DNA of 64,000 nt from Syngnathus acus (lineage: Eukaryota > Chordata > Actinopteri > Syngnathiformes > Syngnathidae). Within the stretch, counting starts at the first letter, position 1. Every line of letters starts with the position of its first letter. Below, in pieces: positions 11,026 through 20,963 of this stretch. The translations under genes were made by a program, and so were the position numbers. Below the pieces are notes generated by a model. The model had not been told where the DNA came from. It did no database searches and worked only from the letters and a program-made list of their open reading frames with translations. The stretch is from positions 379,501 to 443,500 of the forward strand of contig NC_051092.1 in NCBI RefSeq assembly GCF_901709675.1, given 5' to 3'.

Positions 11026-13730
11026 TATCAAATAAAATGCTGTAGGAGCTTGTCTGGGCTACAAGTGTTCTAGCGGGGCTCAAGCCGCCCCCTAGTCCCA
11101 GTCTAGCACCATTTTGGTACCATGAGCGACTAATTTGGTCCATTCCGAGTGCCAAAATATTAGGAAGTTAGCAGGGATAAAAGTTCAAAACAAACAGATG
11201 TGTACTTTCTTTTGTGGGAGGTGAAATGGGGTCTTTAGGCTGGAGGTGGGGGCTGTAATCTTCTGGGCTTCTATTAGAGGGTTGGCGGGTGCCAGAATGG
11301 AGCGGACGCCTCTGAGCAATCATCTCGACCATTTCACACCTCGTTGATCCCCTCATCTGCTGCACAGCAAAGAAGAAGAGTGCCTCTACGGGGGGGGGTG
11401 CTCAAGTCTGTAGCGTAACTCTGAAAATCTTCCTCGCGAAAGTCACTGAAATCATACGTCCCCGCTTTTTTCTCACGTCGAGTATGACTTGAGTGACGAA
11501 TGGCGGTTGAGAGGCCAAATTGGACCATTTAAACTTGAAAAATGACTCCATGATTAGAAGAGTTGCAGAAAATGAGTACTTGTCCAATCATCGATTGATT
11601 CCAACACTTCTTATTGTTATACAAGAAGAAAGCCCAAAGGTGGTCCCGTCACAATTCTTAATTCACAAATTCATCTCGCGTCAAACCAATGGATTGAACG
11701 GCCCTCGACAGGGAACGTCGCCCCTCCAAACATGGCCGCCACGCAGGCCCGTGCGTCAGCCGGGCTTCTACACTGCGTCTTCTCTTCACATGCTATCATC
11801 CTGCTAATCATTTCAAACCCTCCAAAGAGTGTATTGGCAGGCACTACTTTTTTTTGTCCTCTCCATCTCTGAGCGAGTTAGCCCGAGGAGCTAACCGACG
11901 GGGTCCGCCTCCACTCATTAGCGAGGATGCATCAGTGGAGGGATGACGACCGAATGAGCCGTCCTTGCACCTGCTCCGTGGCACGACCTTTTGGCGCCTG
12001 CGCAGAGCCCCACAACGCTAAGTGGCGCGCACGCACACGTGAATTGAGAGGCAAGGCGGGAAATTGAATTTGCGCCCAACGGGAGGCCGCTCGCTCGCCA
12101 CGTCGCATTTCATTTGGAGTGTGGCACTTAGCAGGGACCGATCTCGCCACGTTTTTTTTCTTCTGCACGCTGAGCAGGCTTTTGAGGAAATTCAAGTTTC
12201 AAACTTTTTACTTTCAAACTTGACTCTTTTACTTTTTGTAGTTTGAAATTTCAGCGGCTCTTGAAAGCCTTGTTGGAGCTTCATACACCAGCCCAAACGT
12301 TGCTTGACGCCTTAACACAAGTGGAAACCGGACCGACCGAACCGACCGACGGGTGACTTTGAAATGTGCCTTTGTGCTGCGCTTTCAACGTCATTTTGCC
12401 GTTTGTCACGTGTACGAGCGGCACGTGCGGCACGAGAACAACTTTGATGAGCCAACGCTCGCTTGCCTTGGAGTCACCATATGTTCGCTCGGTGTGTTAA
12501 AAAAGATTTTAAAAAAAAAAGAAAAATGACAATCAACAGAAGTTGTTTCAGTGGCTCACCAAAAAAAAGAAAAATCTGTGTTGTGGCGGCACGTCAAACA
12601 ATGGCCGCCGCTCTGGCGTGCCATTGCCGTATCAATTAAAACTTTGAAACTTTTTTACCAGTTTGCTTTTGGCTCCATTACTAGCATGAAATGCTTTATT
12701 TTTAGCGGCGTTATATTTTGTCTTGTACACACCGCCAAGGCTTTGGCCGCTTCGATGCGGCCGTTCGCTTCATTTGTGGCCATCGCGGAGCTAATTGGAC
12801 CTCCGGAGGAATAACCGGACGACTCCATGAAAGCGACACCTGACTTTGGCTTGCTTCATCGCCTGACCAATTTGCAGTTTGTTTGTTTTTATCTTCTCGC
12901 TTTCCCTTTGTGGCCTTTTGCCTTCTTTCCGCAGAAGTTTTCGCTTGCCAAAGTTCTCTTTGTGAACTTTGATTTTGCGCTAGCAGCCCGCGCGCGCGCG
13001 AGGCGAACGTCACGACACTTTGCCCGTTGAAAGACAAACGTGACGAGAGCTGCGCAACTTTGATTTGAGCGGAATTTACGGCAGTCGCGCTTTGACATTT
13101 CAAACGAGCTTTTGGGGGATGACGTACGTACGTACGTACGGCGCTTTCACTCTGAACCTGCACACGTGTCGGGCGTTTCAAATGCGCTCTGCATGTTTAT
13201 GGAGGAAGTTTCTATTTGAATAATTGAGTTGAAGCTCAGCCGGAGATGATCCGTGTTTGTGTGTATTTTCCACACACGAGCCCGAGCGCATTGGACAATG
13301 TCAGTGTCATGGTAAAGTGTGTGGGTTTTTTTTGCGTGATGAAGTGCACATTTGTGTGCATGTTGTGATGCTAACGCTACACGCTGCCTCCACAAGCTTT
13401 TGGGAGCTAACTGCTGCATTTTTCATGGCCGCCCGCCCGCTCAGTTCTCATCTCATTTAGTTTTTCCTTTTCACTCGGCATAAAAATCATCATTTCACCC
13501 ATTTGGACGGACGGCAAAGTCATCACCTGCAAAAGTAATAATTAGTAGCAGTCTATTAAAAGTTGTCGACATGATTTATTCGGCACTTTCCAGATATCGC
13601 GACGTGTCCTCTTGAGTCGCCAAGTCGAAATTCTCTCCAAAAGGCAAGTTGAGTCCAACGTGGCGACTGGCTTGTCTTGGCTCAGCTCTCGAGATGCACG
13701 ATGGGAGTTTCTGTCCCGTTGTCGCCACTG

Positions 13731-15414
13731 TCAGGAGACCTGGCAGACATGAGCGAGCGAGCGATCCATGGTGATTGCAAACAGGAAAAGAAGAGCTGAC
13801 CCAAAATGTGGCTGCTGCTGTTGTTATTGTTGCGATCGAAACATTCCATTGTGGACCAAATTGGACGGGACCCGTGACTGAGCCTGTCATTTGATGGCTT
13901 TCCTTTACGACAATAACAAGCCAGGTCGGTCGTAGGCATCTCAGCACGCGGACCGGATGGCTTTTGTTTCCGAAGCCGAGCCCAGCGTTCTCACCGTGGT
14001 GGTCTTGACCCGCCCCCCCGGTTGCGCGCAGCTCCATCCCGAGCCATCGACGAGCGCTTGGCAGCCCTCGTCGTCCAGGCACGGACTCATCTCGCACCAC
14101 TGACGACTCAGCACGATGCCAGCTGAGCGACCACGCAGGAAGGGAAACAAATGGCGTGTTGACAATCATTTCATTGGTACCGCAAGCGAAGTAGCTGCAC
14201 TTGTATGGAAATGCTAATTGCTAATCTAGCCAAACTAAGCAGAAACCTAACAAAGTACCAATGACCCAACTAGCTAACCAATAAGCTACTGAACTAATTA
14301 ACTATCCAGTCGCCTAACTAACGAGCAGACGACTAAATTGACATGCCAGCAGCTAAACTAAAAACCACTCATGACTCAATGAGCTAAATAGCCAACATCT
14401 TCACTCACTCAGTCGGTCAGTCAGTCAGTTGGGGCAAGCAAATAATCAGTGGCCCTATGATAGAACCGTGTGGGGCTAATGTGTGTGTGTGAAACGCCCA
14501 GCGGCGAAGTCGTGATAACGGTCTCACCGTGCACGCAGGCGGGCCGGCCCCGGGTGGTGCCGGCCATTCGTCCCGGGACGCAAGCGCAGCGAGCCGTCTG
14601 CCGGGCGACGCTTCGTCTGGGGTGGCTGCCGTCGCGCTCCAGCGTCAGCACCTCGCAGCTGCCAGTCCGCAGCTCACCTGCACAAGACCCACGCACGCAC
14701 AAGACACCATCCTGAAACTAAATTGGCCTTTTTGGTTTGTCCATCCTTTTCCTCCCCTTTGCGCCATTTTCAATCATTCTTGCAAAAACGACCATTTCCG
14801 TGATATTTGCTCCATCTGCGCTTGTCAAAGTCCAATCGGATTCATGTCCATGTAAACAGTGCATCCGATCGATCGATCATCATTTGAATCCGAACTCTGA
14901 TGGCATCCAAAACGTTTTGTTGCCATGCAGTGACTCACACGTGCCACGTTGTGCGTGCGCGCGCGTGCGTGCGTGCGTGTAGCGGGGGTCCAGGGACTCA
15001 TAAGATGGAGCTGATAGAAAATCAATCACAATCTTGAGTGGCAGGCAGACTTTTCACTTCCCGTCCGTCACTTTGACACGCCAAAGTCGCAGAAGCTTCG
15101 ATCGGTTCCCTAAAGCTGCCTCTTTGTCTGTCATCCATCATACTCATAGGAAGCTTGGTGGCGCTCTACTAGTTCACCGCTCGCCTTTATTCTCCTTTCG
15201 TCTCTTCCTCTGGACTCCTCGAGTCCAGCTAGTCTCACTCCATTCCATGTACAACTCGGAATTGCGGGCTACCTGTTGTCAAGTACGCGTGCACACGCGC
15301 GTGAGCGCGACGCACCTTGGCGGAGGCTGTCCCCGACGAGCGCGCACACGAGGAACCAGCAAGCCCCGCGGCGGCGGCGGCGGCCAGAGTCAACAGCAGC
15401 CGCAGGAGCTGCAT
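13731..15414 (-). CDS. tafa5: tafa5 (FAM19A5), secreted chemokine-like neuropeptide
   Basis: Four exons on the minus strand: 15414-15273 (start ATG), 14677-14528, 14122-13995 and 13739-13731 (Val-Ser-stop). All junctions are GT-AG and the reading phase closes, giving 142 residues. The first exon encodes a hydrophobic leader beginning MQLLRLLL. The mature part has GSCEVLTLERD, RRSVARQTARCAC, GTTRGRPACV, RQWCEMSPC, GWSCAQPGGR and the ending KTTTVS, all typical of TAFA5; the tiny last exon also matches the family. TAFA5 is a secreted cystine-rich brain protein. The exon 1 donor chosen (15272-15271) is the one that restores phase; the leader is then longer than the mammalian one. No frame break is seen. 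The neighbours brd1 and cerk match the human 22q13 order. Confidence 0.9.
14180..14410. repeat. Degenerate CTAA-rich repeat in tafa5 intron 2
   Basis: CTAA or its near variants recur about every 8-15 bases for more than 200 bases (GCTAAT, CTAACC, CTAACTAACG, GCTAAA). It is neither a clean microsatellite nor a telomere array. It lies between the second and third tafa5 coding exons and looks like an old, decayed short-unit repeat. Confidence 0.55.
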
Positions 15415-15577
15415 GGGAGCCCGAAGTCCAAAGTGGGGCTCACCGGACGGACGAAGGCGCCCCCGGGTCGGCTCCGTCGGAGGTACGCATAAGCACACGG
15501 GACCAAATCCACTCTTTAAGTCGCTTTTCAATGTCCACTCGACGAGAAAAACAAACAAACCATGAGATAATGTTTGA

Positions 15578-15590
15578 AAGCTTAAATAAG
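15578..15590 (-). promoter_or_regulatory. Possible TATA-like box for tafa5
   Basis: On the minus strand the sequence reads GGCTTATTTAAGC, about 165 bases before the tafa5 start codon. This would place transcription start near 15550. The assignment is positional and weak. Confidence 0.25.
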
Positions 15591-15736
15591 CCAAGAACCG
15601 CCGACAGCGGGCATGTTGTGTGTGTGGCAGGGGCTGCTGCCTGCCGGCCGGCTCGGCTCGGCTCAACTCGGCTCAGCTCAGCTCAAGGCGCCGGAGCTTG
15701 TTGAGCGAAGATGGAAGAAGCTCGCTTTCTCTCCTC

Positions 15737-15744
15737 TGACGTCA
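15737..15744. promoter_or_regulatory. Full CRE palindrome TGACGTCA upstream of tafa5
   Basis: A perfect CREB/ATF palindrome lies about 320 bases upstream of the tafa5 start codon in a GC-rich stretch. It is the second full CRE in the window near a presumed promoter. Binding is inferred. Confidence 0.45.
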
Positions 15745-17231
15745 CAGCGGTGCGTACGTGATCCCAACAGTTTGATTGTGCGCGCGTGGAACCAAACAGC
15801 CCAACTAAAACAACATTTTACAAACATATCCAGAGATATCATAGTAAAGAAAGGCTCTGGATTTCAATTCAGACACAAGTACATACGTAGGTCAAAGCAA
15901 GTTTGACCTCTCTCTCTCTCTCTGTCTTTTTTGCATAGTTGTTGTGAGGCTAGCTCTGTCCATTCTTTTGCAATTGCCGGCTGCTACTTATTGACGCTTT
16001 TTGTGTGTGCGGTGACTCACTGACATGTATGTCATCGAGCTAGAAGTGAAAGCCAACCGCGGCAGAGCAGATGTTGTGCCGCCGCCGCCGCCGCCGTCAC
16101 GCAAATGCTTGAGAGGTCTCGCTCCTCCGTCTGTTTGTTGACATTGTCCCGTTCATCATTTGACATCATGATATAATGGTGACGGCCATTTTCTCAGTGA
16201 TTGACGTGTTTTTATTTTCCTCCCTGTCGCTGGACTTATCTCAGATCCCGCGGCATCTGGCCCCTTCTCGTTGTTGTCGATGTTCTGCTTTCCTGTCACG
16301 GCCGTCCGAACCGGACCCAAATGAAACATGTCCGTCAAGCGGACGAGGGGATTGCGACGCGGTCGAAGGCTGAAATGAAAACGGGACACGTTGCGGACGG
16401 ACATCGTCGACCGCTCCATCTTGTTTGGGTTTGCGCTCAACTTAGCTTGGCTGAGCACGAGCAACACTTTTTCACTCTGTACGATGGCAAAAATGTTGAC
16501 CCAAAGGCGGCAGCTGTCTGTTCACGTGCAGATAGATCATCGATTACTAGTTGTCGACTGATCCTACCATCGGTGGACCTCTTTTTGACAATTGTTAGCA
16601 CAAAGTCATCTTCTTGTGAATAAACATGATTTAACATTTATAGCCCTAAAAACAATAAACAATGTCTGTGAAAACAAGCAGCATGCACACCTGACCTTTA
16701 AATGTGCCTGTGCGTGTGTAAAGTTGGATAGGTCAGAGTCTCACAACATTTATGCACATCCACAGAAGTTACGTCATCTTACATAACATTTCATGCAACT
16801 GCAATTGATGCTCCAAAGTTGTCGAATAAAATGAAAGTAAAAGTCAGCGATAGGAGCCAGGAATGCGAGCTGTCGTGATTTTTTCAAATGGTTTTCTTTA
16901 CTTCTGTGCCAAAGTTTGAGGCGGTGACAGTTGACTCATTCACTGGCAAGCCAGTTCATATCTTTGATGTCTGTAACCATCAGTGGCACTGGATGTGTTG
17001 AGGGAGGCACGTCACCAATCAAGAGCAGTTTGTCAGACGTCAACAAGAGCAGCCAGCCTTTGCATGCACTTTCCCTGAGTCGGAGGCCTCCCTCCACCAC
17101 TTTTTCAGGTAAGAGGCGATCAGCAGGTGGACGAGGCCCAGCTGGAGAATCAATGAGTGGGAGGAGTCTGTTGGCAAAGTCAGCTTTATTTGCTGGCTGC
17201 TCATCTGAGTTTCGTACCAAAGAGATCAACT
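15745..17231. other. Non-coding interval between divergent tafa5 and zp3
   Basis: No exon with convincing splice sites or family match was found. It contains a short CT run (15909-15923) and a CCG run (16079-16096). TBC1D22A, expected between TAFA5 and CERK from the human order, is not recognisable here. Confidence 0.5.
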
Positions 17232-19155
17232 ATGACCACTAACAAAGCCCTTTTGGGTGGAGCTCTAGCATTAGCAGTAGCTTTATTCGCCTCCCCCCAG
17301 GACTTGAAATGGAGGTCCAAAGTCCAGCAGGCAGCAGGTAAACATTTGAAACATCCTCATTAACAAATTGTTCATATTTCACTACGTTGAATTCAACATT
17401 TAGACGGAAAAGCTTTCCATGTTTTTTTCGCCGACAACGCTCCGTTAGCTCCGTGATGAGCTTTTTCCGTGTCGATCCATGTCTGGAGGTGCAGCTGGCC
17501 AAGCTTTTCCTCAAGAGCGGCCCTTGTCCTGGAAGCCTCCTCAAGCCCCGGCGGAGGAGGAGCCCCGCTTCCCGCCGCACTTTGAGCTGAAGCCTCCTGA
17601 GGTGCCCGACGCCGTCCTGGTGGTTTTGTCAGGAAAACTCCATCCGGGTGGAGGCCAAGCGCTTTCTGCTGGGTACGGTCGGGAATGCCGACTCACCCTG
17701 GGGGGTGTCCCGCCACCGGGGAGACTCTCGGAACCAGGTCCTGATCTTTGAGTCGGAGCTGCACGGGTGCGGCAGCCAGCTGTTGGTGAGTCTCCTGCTG
17801 GATCACAAGACTTGGATTTCGAGACTTGACACATAAGTCGTTTCGCTTCGGGGACTCGTTGCGTGTTTCAGATGTCCGAGGACGCCTTGGTTTACGTCTT
17901 CACGCTGCAGTACACGGCTTCTCCTCTAGGAGACACGTCCATCGTCCGCACCGGAGACGTCACGATCGGCATCCAATGTCATACCAGAGGTGGGACGCTT
18001 GACTGAGTGGCAATTTGGCCACGCTTACGCCGAGCATTTCAGGAAGCACGACGTGAGTAGTGGCCTTCTGCATCCCACCTGGAGCCCCTTGAGTGACTCC
18101 AAAGTTCCTGAGGAAAGCCTCCACTTCTCCTTTCGACTGATGACCGGTGGGTGCCTTTTAGCTTCCAAAAGGTCAAATAGTTTGAGGCCAACTCTTGCTC
18201 GTCCTCACTCAAGACGACTGGCAGACGGGCCGTGCGTCTTCCGAGTTCCTGCTGGGGCGACATGATGAAGTTTGAGGTCGGGGTCAAGCAGTTCCAGCAC
18301 GGCCCCCCCCCTCAGGGTGACGGTGGACAGCTGCGTCGCGACCGTGGTCAGGAACGTGGACACGGTCCCTCGCTACGCCTTCCTAGGCCAACAACGGGTG
18401 CGTCTCTTTGGAGACTGGGTTGCTTCCCACCAGTGGCCGGCCCGCGTAACGCTTGATCTTGTGCTTGCTTCAGGTGCCTGTTTGACAGGTCAGGTGACGG
18501 GCTCCCGCTTCCTTCGGCGCTCGCGCGACGACCGGTACCTGCAATTTGAGGTGGAGGCGTTCAAGTTCCAGCAGGATGACAGCGGCGCGGGTGAGAGCGG
18601 CGCGCTCGCTCGCTCGCTTCGACCGTCTGAGCTTGGCTTCAGAGACTTCCTGGCTCTTCTTCAGATCTACATCAGCTGCAACCTGAAGGCGATGGCTGCG
18701 ACAGCTGCGGTGGATTCTGCCAACAAGGCCTGCTCCTTCACCACGGGTGAGTTGCTGCCGCCCTTGGATGCTGATCTTCAAGCTGCATTCAGAGATCAAG
18801 CACTTAGTGGTTAGGAAATTCTCACTATTGGTTCAGTTCCCGACTTTTTGGAGCGTGTGTGTTTATGTGGTTCAGGTGGACAGAGGCGAGCGGGCTCCAT
18901 CAGGCATGTTCCTGCGTGACACAGATTGCGGGACCAGAAGTTGGCGGCGTGCACAGGAAACGGTTGGTATTGAGACATCATGTCCAAAACGAACAAATGT
19001 GAGGCTGTTGGTCATTGCTCTGATAGAGTTGATTGAAATATATAAATGTTTGCATGCCTCATCTAAGAAAATCTATCTTGAGCATTGCAGGTGCAAAATG
19101 GGAAGAGGAGGCTGCAGTCGGACCGATCACAGTGAAGGAAAGACCTGTCAAGTGA
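17232..19155 (+). pseudogene. zp3: zp3, zona pellucida / egg envelope protein 3, with many frame breaks (decayed copy or error-rich assembly)
   Basis: Likely exons: 17232-17337 (hydrophobic leader starting MTTNKALLGG), 17449-17785, 17872-17989, 18043-18146, 18214-18397, 18474-18590, 18665-18746, 18876-18962 and 19091-19155 (stop TGA). The pieces together form a ZP3 ZP-domain: ENSIRVEAK, QVLIFESELHGCGSQL, LVYVFTLQY, IVRTG, HPTWSP, LHFSFRLMTDDW, LRVTVDSCVAT, YLQFEVEAFKFQQ, YISCNLKA, NKACSFT and the ending KWEEEAAVGPITVKE. ZP3 is the secreted filament protein of the fish egg coat, made in liver or ovary. About eight single-base shifts are needed, for example an extra T near 17625, a missing T in the Cys-His-Tyr motif near 17980 and an extra C in a C run near 18305; several exon phases also disagree. 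Splice sites are intact. Either an assembly problem or a young pseudogene fits. It sits where TBC1D22A is expected. Confidence 0.75.
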
Positions 19156-20153
19156 CCTCTTAGGAACAAGATTAAATCCTCCTCATCTACATCACATGAC
19201 CTCACTGTTTGCTTCAACAAAATCTCAGAGAATCGTAATTCTCTCAATTCAGCAGTGCCTCCTGCTGTTTCAGGGAATTGCTGCAGTCTACCTGAAAACT
19301 AATTTGAGGACTTAGTTTTATTTTGCTCAATGTTCGGAACGACTATACATAGCAAAGGTTTATTGCTGCAGAGCCACGGTGCACTTTAAAAGGAGCACCT
19401 TTGTAGTTACAATACTTTATATTTCAATTAGAAAATCATTCGGTTTCACTTGTACTTATAATTACAATAACATTTATTGAATGTATTGAAGTTGGTCTCC
19501 CGTGTTAGTCTTATGAACGGAAATGTAAAATTCATTACAAACAAATTGGTTCGCAATAACTCGTAATATAATAATAGATGAATACATGTTAAATCCAAGT
19601 GCAATTCTTTTTTGCAGTTTAAACGAGATGACAAAAGCGACTGTTGATTACGTAGGAAGAAAATAACGGAGGGAGATGCTTTCGGGTGTTGTAGGACTAG
19701 GTCAAAATTGTACCGTTACTTATCATTGCGTGCTAATAGAAGATATTGTTATATTCTTTAAGATTTCTTATTTAGCACTTATTCTATTCAACGAGAGATT
19801 ACACAAAGTGCAAAATAAAACTGAAATCTTAAAGTATTTTAAACGATAATTAATTTGACTTTACGAGTTTTTTACCAGCGCATCAACGCAACATCAGGCC
19901 ACTCCCACTTCCGGTATGTAGCCGCTATCCCGAAGAGGGGGAAAAAAAAAAAAAAAAAAAAACACACACAACAACTTGAGCTCAATCCGTTACACGGTAG
20001 CCATTGAGCCCGTTGAAAATTCGCCGCTTAATCGGACGTCCACTCCTGACCGGGTGAGGTGAAGGAGGTTAACGGAGACAACATGGCCCAGCCAGGTAAC
20101 CTTTTCCCCGGGCCTGAAGGACGGACAACGGACGGCGCCGGCCGGTCGGTCCG
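19156..20153. other. Interval between zp3 and the cerk start codon
   Basis: This is A/T-rich zp3 downstream DNA followed by the cerk promoter and 5' UTR. There is a poly-A run of about 20 bases near 19942-19962. No coding exon was found. A second ATG followed by a GT (20085-20097) lies in the 5' part but does not match CERK. Confidence 0.45.
19907..19915. promoter_or_regulatory. ETS-family site ACTTCCGGT in the cerk promoter region
   Basis: ACTTCCGGT is the reverse complement of ACCGGAAGT, the ETS consensus common in housekeeping promoters. It lies about 240 bases before the cerk start codon. Function is inferred from position. Confidence 0.4.
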
Positions 20154-20932
20154 ATGGAGAGGCCGGTGAGACTGCTGCTCTTGTCCGAGCTGCGCATCCG
20201 CAACGTCGGGCACGAAGTGAGCCTGTGCCGGTCCTTCTCACCTGGAAGAGGCGAACCTCCAGCCCGGTGTACCATCCGTCAAAGCCAGTAAGACAACAAA
20301 CGAGCCGAACCCAATTGCCCCCCCCATCCGTTCAAAGCCAGTAAGACAACAAACGAGCCGAACCCACACCACAGGCCCGCCTACGTTAGCATTTGAGTTT
20401 CCTGTGTGTCACAGCTCATTATGGCAAGGTCACCGTCGCGGCCCTTTCGGGAAGCGAAGGAAGTCCGGCGCTCACGTCTTAGTCACGTAAATATTTGCTC
20501 CACAAAGAACCGCATTTCAGCACTAATGACTTGTCCATGTGTGTGTCAGGCGTGTGTCATAGCGTGCGCGTATCGGAGATCATCAGTGTGCGCGAGGAGG
20601 AGCCCGAAGAGGATCGGAAGATCGGCAGGGACGATGGGAGCTGGAAGACGATCCGAGAGGGACAAGCCAAAGACCGCAGGCGCTCTTTCACAGGTGATGT
20701 CAGCGGACGCGTGTGATTTACACAAGCGTACGTCGAACTACAAAATGCTCCATCCAAAAGTGGGAGCTAACTAAGCCTGCGTTGCGTTGGCTTGCAGTGT
20801 CCTACGTGGAGAGGTGTCGGCGGCACCGCTGGCGGTGCGCCGACGTCACCTTCGCGTGTCCTCAGGTAGCACTGTGCCGCCGCTGGGTCAGCACCATCAG
20901 AGAGCAGCTGGAGGCCATCGGTACGGACCTCA

Positions 20933-20963
<31 letters not shown>

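Larger units (their letters stand above)
9461..13730. other. Non-coding interval between brd1 and the tafa5 3' end
   Basis: I see no coding exon with splice sites on either strand in this 4.3 kb apart from the 3' UTR edges of the flanking genes. It holds a hAT-type MITE (10681-11025), a TAAT-rich patch (10280-10460) and a short ACGT run near 13122-13140. In mammals the BRD1-TAFA5 interval is large and gene-poor, so regulatory content would not be surprising. Confidence 0.5.

Noticed and set aside
14180-14410. Interstitial telomere repeat
   Set aside because: The words are CTAA-rich but not CCCTAA, and spacing is irregular.
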